NCBI GenBank assembly: GCA_004173355.1
Contig: SEAD01000045.1
Location: 1-32,456 of the forward strand
DNA from: Chitinophagaceae bacterium
GTDB taxonomy: Bacteria; Bacteroidota; Bacteroidia; Chitinophagales; Chitinophagaceae
Reading direction: 5' to 3'
DNA length: 32,456 nucleotides
Shown: one piece after another, positions 7,813 to 15,930 of the stretch
Numbering within the stretch: the stretch's first letter is position 1
Layout: every line of letters starts with the position of its first letter
Program-made: the position numbers and the translations under genes
Notes under the pieces: model-generated
Told to the model about the DNA's origin: nothing
What the model saw: only the letters and a program-made list of their open reading frames with translations
The model's database searches: none

Positions 7813-9501
7813 ATGGCAGACGACAATTATTTTGATGCAATCGTGATCGGCTCGGGAATCAGTGGCGGATGGGCAGCAAAGGAACTGACAGAAAAAGGAC
7901 TGTCGGTGATCATGCTGGAAAGGGGCCGCGATATCGAGCACGTCAAGGATTATGTGAACGCGAACAAGGAGACCTGGGAATTCCCGCATCGCGGCGGACG
8001 TACCCAGCAGATGATTGAGGATTACCCGGTACTCAAGCGCGATTACCCGCTGAATGAAACCGTACTGGATATGTGGGCAAAAGACAAGGAATCCCCTTAT
8101 ACTGAAACAAAACCGTTTTCCTGGTTCCGTGGTTACCAGGTAGGTGGTCGTTCACTGACCTGGGGCCGCCAGAGCTACCGGCTGAACGAGGCCGATTTTG
8201 AAGCCAACCTGAAAGACGGGCATGGAGTGGACTGGCCGATCCGTTATAAAGACCTTGCCTCCTGGTATAGCTACGTGGAAAAATTTGCGGGTATCCAGGG
8301 TAACCGGGACGGACTCAGTGTACTTCCCGATGGCGAATACCTTCCGGCAATCGATATGAATGTGGTGGAAAAAGATGTGGCCGCAAGGATCAAGGCACAC
8401 TATAAAGGCGAACGCCACTTTATCATGGGCCGCAGTGCGAACATCACCCAGCCTAAACCGGAACAGAACAGGCTCAACTGCCAGTACCGTAACCGATGCT
8501 GGAGGGGTTGTCCGTATGGCGCCTACTTCAGCACACAGTCAGCTACCCTGCCGGCTGCAAAGGCAACAAAGCGATTGACTGTACGTCCTTTCTCGATCGT
8601 GACAAAAATCCTGTACGACAAGAATACAAAAAAAGCAACTGGTGTCGAGATCCTCGATGCACAGACCAACAAAACGGTTGAATACAAATCCAAAATCGTG
8701 TTTGTGAATGCGTCAGCATTCAACTCCACCTGGGTACTGATGAACAGCGCCACCGATATCTGGCCTGACGGCCTTGGCAGCAGCAGCGGTGAACTGGGTC
8801 ACAACGTAATGGATCACCACTTCCGTCTCGGCGCCAATGGCCGTGCGGAAGGCTATGATGATAAATACATGTACGGCCGCCGCCCATCCGGGATTTATGT
8901 GCCGCGCTTCCGTAACTGGGGCAGCGACACCCGCGATTATGTGCGTGGGTTTGGTTACCAGGGTTCGGCAAGCCGCACAGGCTGGTCACGCGATATTGCT
9001 GAAGTGGGTATCGGGGCCGACCTTAAAAATGCGATGTCTGAACCGGGCGACTGGAACATGGGTATCATGGCATTCGGTGAAATGCTCCCCTATCATGAAA
9101 ACAGGATCAAACTGAACAAGGACAAAAAAGACAAATGGGGCCTGCCGGTTCTTGATATGGATGTGGAGATCAAGGACAATGAAAAGAAAATGCGTGTTGA
9201 CATGATGGCCGATGCAAAAGAAATGCTGGAAGCAGCCGGCCTGAAAGATGTGCACACTTATGACAGCGGTTACGAACCGGGTATGGGGATCCACGAAATG
9301 GGTACCGCACGTATGGGTCGTGATCCGAAGACATCGGTACTCAACGGCAACAACCAGGTGTGGGATGCGCTCAACGTGTTCGTAACCGATGGTGCCGCTA
9401 TGACTTCGGCGTCCTGCGTCAACCCGTCGCTGACCTATATGGCGATGACTGCAAGGGCGGCTGATTTTGCAGTGTCTGAATTAAAGAAAGGAAATCTTTA
9501 A
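7813..9501 (+). CDS. GMC-family FAD-dependent oxidoreductase, catalytic subunit
   Basis: This complete 562-residue GMC oxidoreductase has the FAD site VIGSGISGGWAAKEL near residue 12 with the following acid at LERGRD, a second GMC motif GGRSLTWGRQSYR, and the C-terminal HEMGTARMG plus CVNPSLTY motifs. A central cysteine group at C223, C229 and C233 (C-x5-C-x3-C, then PYGA) is typical of gluconate- and glucoside-dehydrogenase-like members and may be linked to electron transfer. There is no signal peptide, so export probably depends on the Tat signal of the partner encoded 47 nt downstream. Known enzymes of this architecture oxidise C3 of glucosides or C1/C2 of sugars. It differs from the GMC at 1-1188 in its cysteine pattern, so the two probably use different substrates or redox routes (inference). 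Confidence 0.95.
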   Translation: MADDNYFDAIVIGSGISGGWAAKELTEKGLSVIMLERGRDIEHVKDYVNANKETWEFPHRGGRTQQMIEDYPVLKRDYPLNETVLDMWAKDKESPYTETKPFSWFRGYQVGGRSLTWGRQSYRLNEADFEANLKDGHGVDWPIRYKDLASWYSYVEKFAGIQGNRDGLSVLPDGEYLPAIDMNVVEKDVAARIKAHYKGERHFIMGRSANITQPKPEQNRLNCQYRNRCWRGCPYGAYFSTQSATLPAAKATKRLTVRPFSIVTKILYDKNTKKATGVEILDAQTNKTVEYKSKIVFVNASAFNSTWVLMNSATDIWPDGLGSSSGELGHNVMDHHFRLGANGRAEGYDDKYMYGRRPSGIYVPRFRNWGSDTRDYVRGFGYQGSASRTGWSRDIAEVGIGADLKNAMSEPGDWNMGIMAFGEMLPYHENRIKLNKDKKDKWGLPVLDMDVEIKDNEKKMRVDMMADAKEMLEAAGLKDVHTYDSGYEPGMGIHEMGTARMGRDPKTSVLNGNNQVWDALNVFVTDGAAMTSASCVNPSLTYMAMTARAADFAVSELKKGNL

Positions 9502-9548
9502 TCCTGTCTCATTCATTTTCCCGTTTACGGGCCTGAAAAAATAATACA

Positions 9549-10184
9549 ATGGAACGCAGAGAACTTTTAAAACTTATAACAGTGGTTACCGGCGGTGCAC
9601 TCATCGGTGGTGAACTCTTCCTGACCGGTTGTAAGAATGATCCGAAAATCGGCGGGGAGGCTTTCACTGATGAGGATATCGCCTTCCTCGATGAAGCATC
9701 GGAAACGATCATGCCGGCTACCACTACCCCTGGGGCGAAAGCCGCTAAAACAGGGCTGTTTATGACTGTGATGGTCAATGACTGTTACACAAAGGAAGAC
9801 CAGAAGATTTTCCACAGCGGTATCAGCAAGCTCAATGATGCCATGGAGAAAAAGCACAAGGTCTCCTTTATGGAAGCCAGCCCGGAACAACGCAAGGAGC
9901 TGTTCAACGAACTGGATAAGGAAGCCCGCGAGTATGCTACCAAAAAGTCGGAGTTCGACCGTGGTGAATCAGCAAAAGCCAATGAAGCAAAAGCCAACGG
10001 CCAGAAATATGAAAAGAAAACAATGGATCCCCATTATTTCACCATGGTGAAACAGCTGAGCATCCTTGGATTCTTTACCTCAAAAACGGGTGCAACCGAA
10101 ACATTACGTCACGTTGCAGTGCCCGGTAAATTTGATGGCAACTTCCCTTATAAAAAAGGGGACAAGGCCTGGTTTGAGCAATAA
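9549..10184 (+). CDS. Gluconate 2-dehydrogenase subunit 3-like Tat lipoprotein, second copy
   Basis: This 211-residue member of the same small-subunit family as the protein at 1208 has an N-terminal RRELLKL twin-arginine-like motif, a Gly/Leu-rich stretch and lipobox LTGC (Cys28). The family region (DEASETIMPATTTPGAKAAK) is followed by a Lys/Glu-rich helical part around residues 90-165 and the conserved end HYFTMVKQLSILGFFTSKTG, then a short tail. The product should carry and anchor the signal-less GMC subunit encoded just upstream. The gene sits 47 nt after the GMC gene and 25 nt before the second Tat-exported isomerase, all in one operon. Confidence 0.92.
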   Translation: MERRELLKLITVVTGGALIGGELFLTGCKNDPKIGGEAFTDEDIAFLDEASETIMPATTTPGAKAAKTGLFMTVMVNDCYTKEDQKIFHSGISKLNDAMEKKHKVSFMEASPEQRKELFNELDKEAREYATKKSEFDRGESAKANEAKANGQKYEKKTMDPHYFTMVKQLSILGFFTSKTGATETLRHVAVPGKFDGNFPYKKGDKAWFEQ

Positions 10185-10209
10185 ATTTTTCATCCAAGAA
10201 AAACGATTT

Positions 10210-11079
10210 ATGAATTACAACAGAAGAGCTTTCCTGAAACTGGGTGGTGGTTTCGCCGCGGCGATGGCACTTGCACCCATGGCCTGCAATTCAGCCGCAA
10301 AGGCAATGGGCAAAAGTCCGGCAGGAACCTTTGGGCTCCAGCTCTACACGCTGCGGGATGACCTTCCCAAAGATCCTAAAGGGGTGCTGAAACAGGTAGC
10401 CTCTTTCGGTTACAAACAAATCGAAGGATACGAAGGCCAGCAGGGCATGTTCTGGGGCATGGGCAATACCGGCTTCAAGGAATACATGGATGAACTCGGT
10501 ATGAGTTTTATCTCCTCCCATTGCGATATCAACAAGGATTTTGAGAAAAAGGCGGCAGAAGGCGCAGCCATCGGTATGCGTTACCTGATCAGTCCGTATG
10601 TGGGTCCGCAAAAAACCGCAGACGACTACAAACGGATCGCTGATGAGTTCAACAAACGCGGGGCAATCTGTAAACAGAACGGAATGCGTTTCGCTTACCA
10701 TAACCACGATTACACATTCAAAACCGCCGACGGCAAATTCCCGCAGGATATCCTGATGGAGAATACCGATAAAGACTCGGTCGATTTCGAAATGGATATC
10801 TACTGGGTGGTGGCCGCAGGCCAGGATCCGGAAACATGGCTCAAAAAATACAAGGACCGTTTCCGTCTCTGTCACGTGAAAGATCGCACCAAAGGTGCTA
10901 CCGAAGCGGCAGACAGCTGCACGCTGGGTGAAGGTTCCATCGATTACGGAAAAATCCTCACCGTGGCGAAGGCTTCCGGTATGCAATACTATATCGTTGA
11001 ACAGGAAAAATATACCGGTACTACCCCACTAAAAGCAGTGGAAGATGATGCCACGTATATGAAGAAACTGGAATTCTGA
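10210..11079 (+). CDS. Tat-exported sugar isomerase/epimerase, probable lipoprotein
   Basis: The product has 289 residues from the ATG at 10210; an in-frame upstream ATG at 10066 would lie inside the preceding gene and is rejected. The signal is clear: NRRAFLKLGGG, a hydrophobic run and MAC with Cys26, so it may be lipid-anchored. The TIM barrel starts at GTFGLQLYTLRDDL, with AYHNHDYTF (His164, His166), FEMDIYW (Asp196), LCHVKD (His222), LGEGSIDYGKIL and YYIVEQEKY (Glu264) at the usual ligand or substrate positions. This is the sugar phosphate isomerase/epimerase family common beside 3-keto-sugar genes, though a periplasmic enzyme is unlikely to use a phosphorylated sugar. It is the last gene of the plus-strand operon; a terminator follows within 25 nt. 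Confidence 0.92.
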   Translation: MNYNRRAFLKLGGGFAAAMALAPMACNSAAKAMGKSPAGTFGLQLYTLRDDLPKDPKGVLKQVASFGYKQIEGYEGQQGMFWGMGNTGFKEYMDELGMSFISSHCDINKDFEKKAAEGAAIGMRYLISPYVGPQKTADDYKRIADEFNKRGAICKQNGMRFAYHNHDYTFKTADGKFPQDILMENTDKDSVDFEMDIYWVVAAGQDPETWLKKYKDRFRLCHVKDRTKGATEAADSCTLGEGSIDYGKILTVAKASGMQYYIVEQEKYTGTTPLKAVEDDATYMKKLEF

Positions 11080-11101
11080 TCCTGTTACAGGAAATCATAC
11101 A

Positions 11102-11137
11102 AAGCCACTGGTCAGTTGATCAGTGGCTTATTTTTTT
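11102..11137 (+). terminator. Terminator of the MFS/dehydrogenase operon
   Basis: The stem AAGCCACTG at 11102-11110 pairs with CAGTGGCTT at 11121-11129, with further TCA/TGA pairing inside the loop, and is followed by ATTTTTTT. The right arm overlaps the stop codon of the convergent glycosyltransferase gene (11120-11122), so the two units abut. Confidence 0.88.
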
Positions 11138-12133
11138 GAGTGCATCCGTCAGCTGCCGGCCACTGCTGATGCGCTGCGCAAACGGTATCATCTTCTCCCG
11201 CATCGATGCATACTGCTGGTCGGTAACTGAAGCCAGGATGCCCGGCAGGCGGGTGAGGTCATCGCAGGCAAGTCCGATCCCCTCCGAAACCACAACGCCG
11301 GCACAGGCAGCAGTACTGTTGATAATGACGGGCAGGCCGGCAAGGATATAAAGCGATAACTTATGCTGGCTGATCAGCCCCATGTATATACCGAGACCGC
11401 CTGCGGGTCCATGGATGCTTTCACCATCCCAGACGAGACCATACGAACCTTCGAGCAGGTTTACCAGTTCGTATGGTGGATAGGCGCCCTTATACGTAAC
11501 CAATGAAGTTATCGGCAGGTCCTGTGGTTGTCCCGGACCATAGAGGTTGAAATGGACAGATGCGAGTGCGGGGTGATCCAGTCCGCGGAGGAATCCGCTT
11601 TTGCCAAGGTTGCCGGCAAACACAATTGTAGCAGACTTCTCCCGGGTTCCGCTGGCCGGTGCACTAAGGAAATCAAAAAACTGCAGTGGGGAAAACACTT
11701 TTTCCCCCAGCCTTGCACGCAGCCATGTTTCCATCACGGGGTTATGCACTATAAAATCGCGGAACCGGCCAAGCCAGTTCAGTTCATTTTCCAGCAAAAC
11801 CGGATCTCCGTCTTTTACACCGTCGATATCTGCCAGTATGCACTGGCAGCGAATCCCGCGCGTCAGTAAAATCCGGATAAGCAAACGGCTCATACGCGCA
11901 TACATCGGATAAATGAATACCACCACTGCATTTCGCGGTACCGAAAAAGCCAGGCGGATACACCGGACCAGGCGCCCTGCGGTTGACTGGCCCGACTGCA
12001 TGGAGTTGCCATCAGCATTTAACGGAAGGTATCCATTTGCCACAAGGATTTTTTCCATATCGCTATACCCCACCCCTCCATGATTATAGGAGAGACCATG
12101 ATATTGTTGTATGAAAAAGTTATTCCCCTTCAT
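11120..12133 (-). CDS. Glycosyltransferase, galactofuranosyltransferase/Gtf3-like
   Basis: This 337-residue soluble protein has two Rossmann-like halves and resembles the beta-1,6-galactofuranosyltransferase/glucosyltransferase 3 group. Recognisable parts are the N-terminal YNHGGVGYSDMEKIL, ILADIDGVKDGD with a NELNWLGRFRDFIVHNP segment, and the donor-side YGLVWDG followed by a short Gly-rich stretch and NPHKLSLYIL-like HKLSLYILAGLPVI. It should add a sugar to a surface glycan. The start codon overlaps the stop of the upstream flippase gene by 4 nt (12130-12133), so the two are translationally coupled. The donor and acceptor are unknown. Confidence 0.85.
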   Translation of the reverse strand: MKGNNFFIQQYHGLSYNHGGVGYSDMEKILVANGYLPLNADGNSMQSGQSTAGRLVRCIRLAFSVPRNAVVVFIYPMYARMSRLLIRILLTRGIRCQCILADIDGVKDGDPVLLENELNWLGRFRDFIVHNPVMETWLRARLGEKVFSPLQFFDFLSAPASGTREKSATIVFAGNLGKSGFLRGLDHPALASVHFNLYGPGQPQDLPITSLVTYKGAYPPYELVNLLEGSYGLVWDGESIHGPAGGLGIYMGLISQHKLSLYILAGLPVIINSTAACAGVVVSEGIGLACDDLTRLPGILASVTDQQYASMREKMIPFAQRISSGRQLTDALKKISH

Positions 12134-13611
12134 CGTTTCTGTTCGAATGGAAACCTGCCGGCAACCAGGCGGCCGACGGCCAGTACCAGTTCGTTACGGA
12201 ATACCAGCAACAGTGAAAAATAAATCAGTATACAAGTGAGTATCAGCAGGCCAAGTCCGGCCGGTCCGGCCGGCAATACCGGACGCACAAACAGTACTAC
12301 AGGAATGAACACCAGTGCAGCCACTACTGCCTGCAGCAGCACCAGCGGATTCAGTCTCACTGCCGGGAAATAACGGCGCACGGAAACAAGGTTCAGCACC
12401 AGCAGGAAACTCTCGGTCACGATCAATGCCACACAGGCCCCTGTGGCAGCATATTGCCGCGATAATATTAATGCAAGGGGTACAAAGAGCAGGCCGGAGA
12501 GCACCAGATTGCGGAGCACCGCTTTCTCGCGGTGTTGTGCAATCAGCACCGGATTGCTGAGGAACAGGCTCACCCCTTTTACCAGGGGGAACAGGGCAAG
12601 TATCCGGAGGTTCGCAGCTGTATCCAGGAATTTTTCACCATAAAAGAGTAAGGCAATATCATCACTCACGAGGTAGAGGCCCATACCCATTGGGATGGCG
12701 AACACAATGATAAACTGGATATTCAGTGACAGTTTCTGCAGCAGCTGCGCATGTTCCTGCTGGCTGGCAAGGGATACAATCCTCGGGAAAAATACCAGGA
12801 AGGAATCGGTCAGCACCAGGCTGCCGATACGTACCATTTTTACCGAGAAGCTGTAAATACCCACCACAGCTGCCGTGCTCACCAGGCCTACGAGTACATT
12901 ATCCAGGAGTAGCGGTATACTGTAAAACAAACTGATCAGGTAGGTGACCCATACGTACCGCAGGTGTTGTTTCCACTCCACTTTGCGAAGGCGGAAACTC
13001 AGCCTGGAAAACATCGCAGCGAGATTCAAGCTGGCGGTGATGAGCGCCGTTCCCACGATTACCCCGTAATAAATAAAATAATCAGATGGTTTGCGGATAA
13101 GGATAAAAATCGAGAGCAGCCCGAGCAACCGCACAGTGATGGACCGCAGCGAGATAAACCCGAATTGTTCCCTTCCCATGAAATACCATTCGCAAGCGAA
13201 ACAATTGGTCACAAAAAACGAGAGGGAGAAAAGTACGAGCCGGTAGTCACCGATCCTGTTCCACAACAGCAGGATGCCTGATACATAAAAAAGAAAAGTC
13301 ACTGAAGAGGAGATGACATGCAGCGTCAGCAGCTGCGGTACCAGTTTTTCCAGTCGCGCTGTATCATTCCCGCATCTTGCCACTTCGCGTATGCCATACG
13401 TAGTGATCCCGAATTCCGCGATGATAACAAAATAGTAAGTGAAGGAATCAATGAAGCCAACCTGGCCGATACCCGCAGGGTCCAGCACGCGCGACACATA
13501 TGGGATGGACAGCAAAGGCAACAGGAGCTGGCTGCAAGACAGCAGGAAATTATATGCGAGATTTCGTTTGATAGTAGCCAAAACAGGTGCCGGTATCAGC
13601 CGGTGCAACAA
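12130..13611 (-). CDS. Polysaccharide flippase (Wzx/MATE-like, MOP superfamily)
   Basis: This membrane protein of up to 493 residues has about 12-14 hydrophobic segments. The N-terminus carries the flippase signature region ATIKRNLAYNF, then PLLSIPYVSRVLDPAGIGQV and the conserved FGITTYGIREVA. It should move lipid-linked glycan units across the inner membrane for the adjacent glycosyltransferases. No ATG is available at the 5' end: the outer start is TTG at 13611, with TTG at 13608 and another at 13581 that would begin just at ATIKRN, where relatives usually start. A TATGTTTG box at 13616-13609 on this strand would favour the start at 13581, but a -33 element is not seen. The start is therefore uncertain by 30 nt. 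Confidence 0.88.
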   Translation of the reverse strand: MLHRLIPAPVLATIKRNLAYNFLLSCSQLLLPLLSIPYVSRVLDPAGIGQVGFIDSFTYYFVIIAEFGITTYGIREVARCGNDTARLEKLVPQLLTLHVISSSVTFLFYVSGILLLWNRIGDYRLVLFSLSFFVTNCFACEWYFMGREQFGFISLRSITVRLLGLLSIFILIRKPSDYFIYYGVIVGTALITASLNLAAMFSRLSFRLRKVEWKQHLRYVWVTYLISLFYSIPLLLDNVLVGLVSTAAVVGIYSFSVKMVRIGSLVLTDSFLVFFPRIVSLASQQEHAQLLQKLSLNIQFIIVFAIPMGMGLYLVSDDIALLFYGEKFLDTAANLRILALFPLVKGVSLFLSNPVLIAQHREKAVLRNLVLSGLLFVPLALILSRQYAATGACVALIVTESFLLVLNLVSVRRYFPAVRLNPLVLLQAVVAALVFIPVVLFVRPVLPAGPAGLGLLILTCILIYFSLLLVFRNELVLAVGRLVAGRFPFEQKR

Positions 13612-13635
13612 ACATACTATTTAATAAGCACAAGA

Positions 13636-13666
13636 TTTCCCAGCAACGCCCGGGAGCTTATCTTTG
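13636..13666 (+). promoter_or_regulatory. Candidate promoter of the methyltransferase gene
   Basis: TTTC at 13636-13639 and a perfect TATCTTTG at 13659-13666 are separated by 19 nt. The ATG at 13672 comes only 5 nt after the -7 box, so the message would be almost leaderless. The 60-nt gap also carries a minus-strand TATGTTTG (13609-13616) toward the flippase. Confidence 0.45.
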
Positions 13667-13671
13667 ATACC

Positions 13672-14748
13672 ATGACCCCCAGGCTACTATCACTCCTGCG
13701 TTGCCCGCTGACTGGCGATGAACTCCGCTTGCAGGTGATCAGTACCGGCACAGGTACCGCAGCAGCAGGGGTAAAAGACGGTATCCTGTTTTCCCCGTCC
13801 TCTTTTTTTTTCCCGGTGATCAATGGCATACCAAGGATGAACCTCGATGCCTTCCGGGTATATGAAAAGTTCCTGAAACAGCATGTCAGTGATTACCTGG
13901 CGAGGGCGGGTCGGCTGCAAGAAACCTACCGCGACCTGCTTGCCGACAGCAGTAAAAAAAACAGGAAAACGATCCGGAGTTTTGAATCGGAATGGAAAGG
14001 CTTTGATGAAAAGGTGGACCGTACATGGGACGAAGATGCGGACGGTATGTTGCGGAGGTTTTACAGGGAAACCGGGGAAACCGCCGCTTCGTTACACAAC
14101 AAGCTGGTATTTGATGCAGGATGCGGCAACGGAATACTGGACCTGCTCCTCGCACGGGAAGGCATTGAAATAGTGGCCATGGATTTTACGCGCAGCGTGG
14201 AACGTCCGGCGCAACAAGCGGAAAACACAAAGGCCATGTTTGTACAGGGTGATGTTGCCTGGCCCCCGTTTGCCCGGCAAGGTTTTGACATTGTGCATTG
14301 CAGCGGGGTGCTGGTCCATATGGCCGACCCCGGAAAGATTTTCAGTACACTCGCCGGTTATCCCAGACCGGGTGGCAAATTGAGTATCTGGGTATATCAC
14401 CCGCAGCGCGATCCCTTGCACCGGCTGATGGTCGCCAGCAGGAAACCGGTATCCCGTTTATCGCTCCCGCTGCAAAAACTATTGATCAGCACGGTACTGC
14501 TGCCTTTGTCGTGGATTATAAAAAAGCTAAAGGGCAACCGGCAAAGCATTCGCGAAATGAAGACTGACCTGGCCGATCATTACACCCCCGAATACCGGAG
14601 GGAGTTTACCCATGATACGATCCGCAACTGGTTTGCTTCACACAACTATGAAGACATCCGGCACACGACGGTTGAGCGGTTCGGATTCAATACCACGGGG
14701 ATCCGCGTCACAGGTCAGGACGTTCCCATAAACGCTTCCAATGGGTAA
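13672..14748 (+). CDS. SAM-dependent methyltransferase with N-terminal Trm112-like segment
   Basis: The product has 358 residues from the ATG at 13672. Residues 1-60 resemble a Trm112-like domain (LLSLLRCPLTGDELRL, then FFFPVINGIPRM). After a helical linker with FESEWKGFDEKVDRTWDED, the class I methyltransferase core starts at motif I VFDAGCGNG (residues 146-154), followed by VAMDFTRSVE, FVQGDVAWPPF and the methyltransferase type-11-like FDIVHCSGVLVHMADP. The C-terminal 130 residues are helical and basic. It probably modifies a glycan or lipid precursor, given the flippase and glycosyltransferases around it (inference). It overlaps the next gene by 8 nt. A run of nine T at 13803-13811 lies within the coding sequence. 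An open frame continues upstream to 13318, but it runs antisense through the flippase and is rejected as coding. Confidence 0.88.
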   Translation: MTPRLLSLLRCPLTGDELRLQVISTGTGTAAAGVKDGILFSPSSFFFPVINGIPRMNLDAFRVYEKFLKQHVSDYLARAGRLQETYRDLLADSSKKNRKTIRSFESEWKGFDEKVDRTWDEDADGMLRRFYRETGETAASLHNKLVFDAGCGNGILDLLLAREGIEIVAMDFTRSVERPAQQAENTKAMFVQGDVAWPPFARQGFDIVHCSGVLVHMADPGKIFSTLAGYPRPGGKLSIWVYHPQRDPLHRLMVASRKPVSRLSLPLQKLLISTVLLPLSWIIKKLKGNRQSIREMKTDLADHYTPEYRREFTHDTIRNWFASHNYEDIRHTTVERFGFNTTGIRVTGQDVPINASNG

Positions 14749-15895
14749 ACTGGTCATCTTTGATACGGAACATTTTGAGGTGCTTGCTACCCTGCTCCGG
14801 CTTTTTGAAAGCGGCGGACATGTTATTACGGTATACACAGATGAAGGAAGCTTTCACCAGCTGCGGTTCAATACGCGATACCTTGAATCCGTGCATTGGG
14901 AAATACGAAAGGCGAACGAATCAAGGAGGGCCTTTATCAGCCGTTTCGCGCGTCAGCTCCGGCTCTCCACCCCTGACCTTTTATTCATCAGCAGTGCGCC
15001 CGATAACCATGCCCTGCTTGCCTGGAAATTACGGCGCCTGAAAGAGATGCCGGTATTGCTGACACTCCATGATATCAACAGTTATTTCCGTACTCCATCG
15101 GGATGGTCCTTGAAATCACTGGTACGGGCAGCAGGGAAAAAGATGCTTTACCGCCGTGCGGATGCCCTGCATGTATTGTCCGGCCAGCAACGCCGGTACC
15201 TCTTATCGGATTTGCAGGTGCGGAAAAATGTACTGGTGATCCCGGGTGCAGTACATGAACCACGGGTACGGCCCGACTTCACCCGGCCCCTGCGGATAGT
15301 GGTTGCCGGGTCAGTGGATGATCGCCGGCGCGATTATTCCCAGGTATTCCGCCTGCTGGAAGTTACTGCCGCCAGCGGGGCCGAACTCTCGGTTACATTG
15401 CTCGGGGGATTCAGTCCTGATCATGGCACCAGGATCCGCGAGCGTTGTGAAGCCTGGTCGCGCAATCATACAAACCTCCGTTTTTATGACCAGCCGGTGG
15501 TAGACCAGCCGGAGTTTGACCGCGTGCTGGCCGACAGTCACTTCCTCTGGACACCGCTCCAGCCGGGACTTGTACTGGAGTATGGCATCACAGAGGAGTA
15601 TGGACGCAGCATCAGTTCGGGTAACACCGGCGATATGATCCGCATGGGCTGCCCGGTGATCCTGCCATCCGGTTTGCCGATGGACGAGGCGCACCCGGCC
15701 GGTTCGATCCGGTATGCCACGGTGGAAGACCTGGCTGCGCAGCTGGCCAGCCTTAATAGCATTTTGTACAACAACATGGCGGATGCTGCAAGTGCTGCCG
15801 CAGCTGACTATTCAGTCACTAACGTGGTAAATGCCAACCTCCCGTTGTTCAGTACACTTGTTATCAGCAAAAAAACCGGGCAGGAAAATTCCTGA
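14741..15895 (+). CDS. Glycosyltransferase, GT4-like (GT-B fold)
   Basis: This 384-residue protein has an N-terminal Rossmann half (GKLVIFDTEHFEV, PDLLFISSAPDNHALLAW, LLTLHDINSYF, then RRADALHVLSGQQRRYL) and a C-terminal donor-binding half (RPLRIVVAGSVDDRRRDYSQ, VTLLGGFSPDHG, then GITEEYGRSISSGNTGDMIR and GCPVILPSGLP). This order is that of GT-B glycosyltransferases of family 4 or nearby, though the EX7E motif is not well preserved. The start overlaps the methyltransferase stop by 8 nt, so the two form an operon for surface glycan building. Its stop codon lies inside a hairpin that terminates the convergent tpiA transcript. Confidence 0.8.
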   Translation: MGKLVIFDTEHFEVLATLLRLFESGGHVITVYTDEGSFHQLRFNTRYLESVHWEIRKANESRRAFISRFARQLRLSTPDLLFISSAPDNHALLAWKLRRLKEMPVLLTLHDINSYFRTPSGWSLKSLVRAAGKKMLYRRADALHVLSGQQRRYLLSDLQVRKNVLVIPGAVHEPRVRPDFTRPLRIVVAGSVDDRRRDYSQVFRLLEVTAASGAELSVTLLGGFSPDHGTRIRERCEAWSRNHTNLRFYDQPVVDQPEFDRVLADSHFLWTPLQPGLVLEYGITEEYGRSISSGNTGDMIRMGCPVILPSGLPMDEAHPAGSIRYATVEDLAAQLASLNSILYNNMADAASAAAADYSVTNVVNANLPLFSTLVISKKTGQENS

Positions 15896-15901
15896 CCGGT
15901 T
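15869..15901 (-). terminator. Terminator of the glmU-like/tpiA operon
   Basis: The arms AACCGG-G-CAGGAA (15874-15886) and TTCCTG-A-CCGGTT (15889-15901) pair with one G-A mismatch; on the minus strand the stem is followed by a run of seven T. The hairpin covers the last codons of the convergent glycosyltransferase gene. Confidence 0.75.
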
Positions 15902-15930
15902 CAACAAATGCTTTTTCCTCAACGGAAATT

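Noticed and set aside
13318-13671. Upstream extension of the methyltransferase frame by 118 codons
   Set aside because: It runs antisense through the conserved N-terminal part of the flippase and has Gln/Arg-rich composition. The family N-terminus starts at the ATG at 13672.
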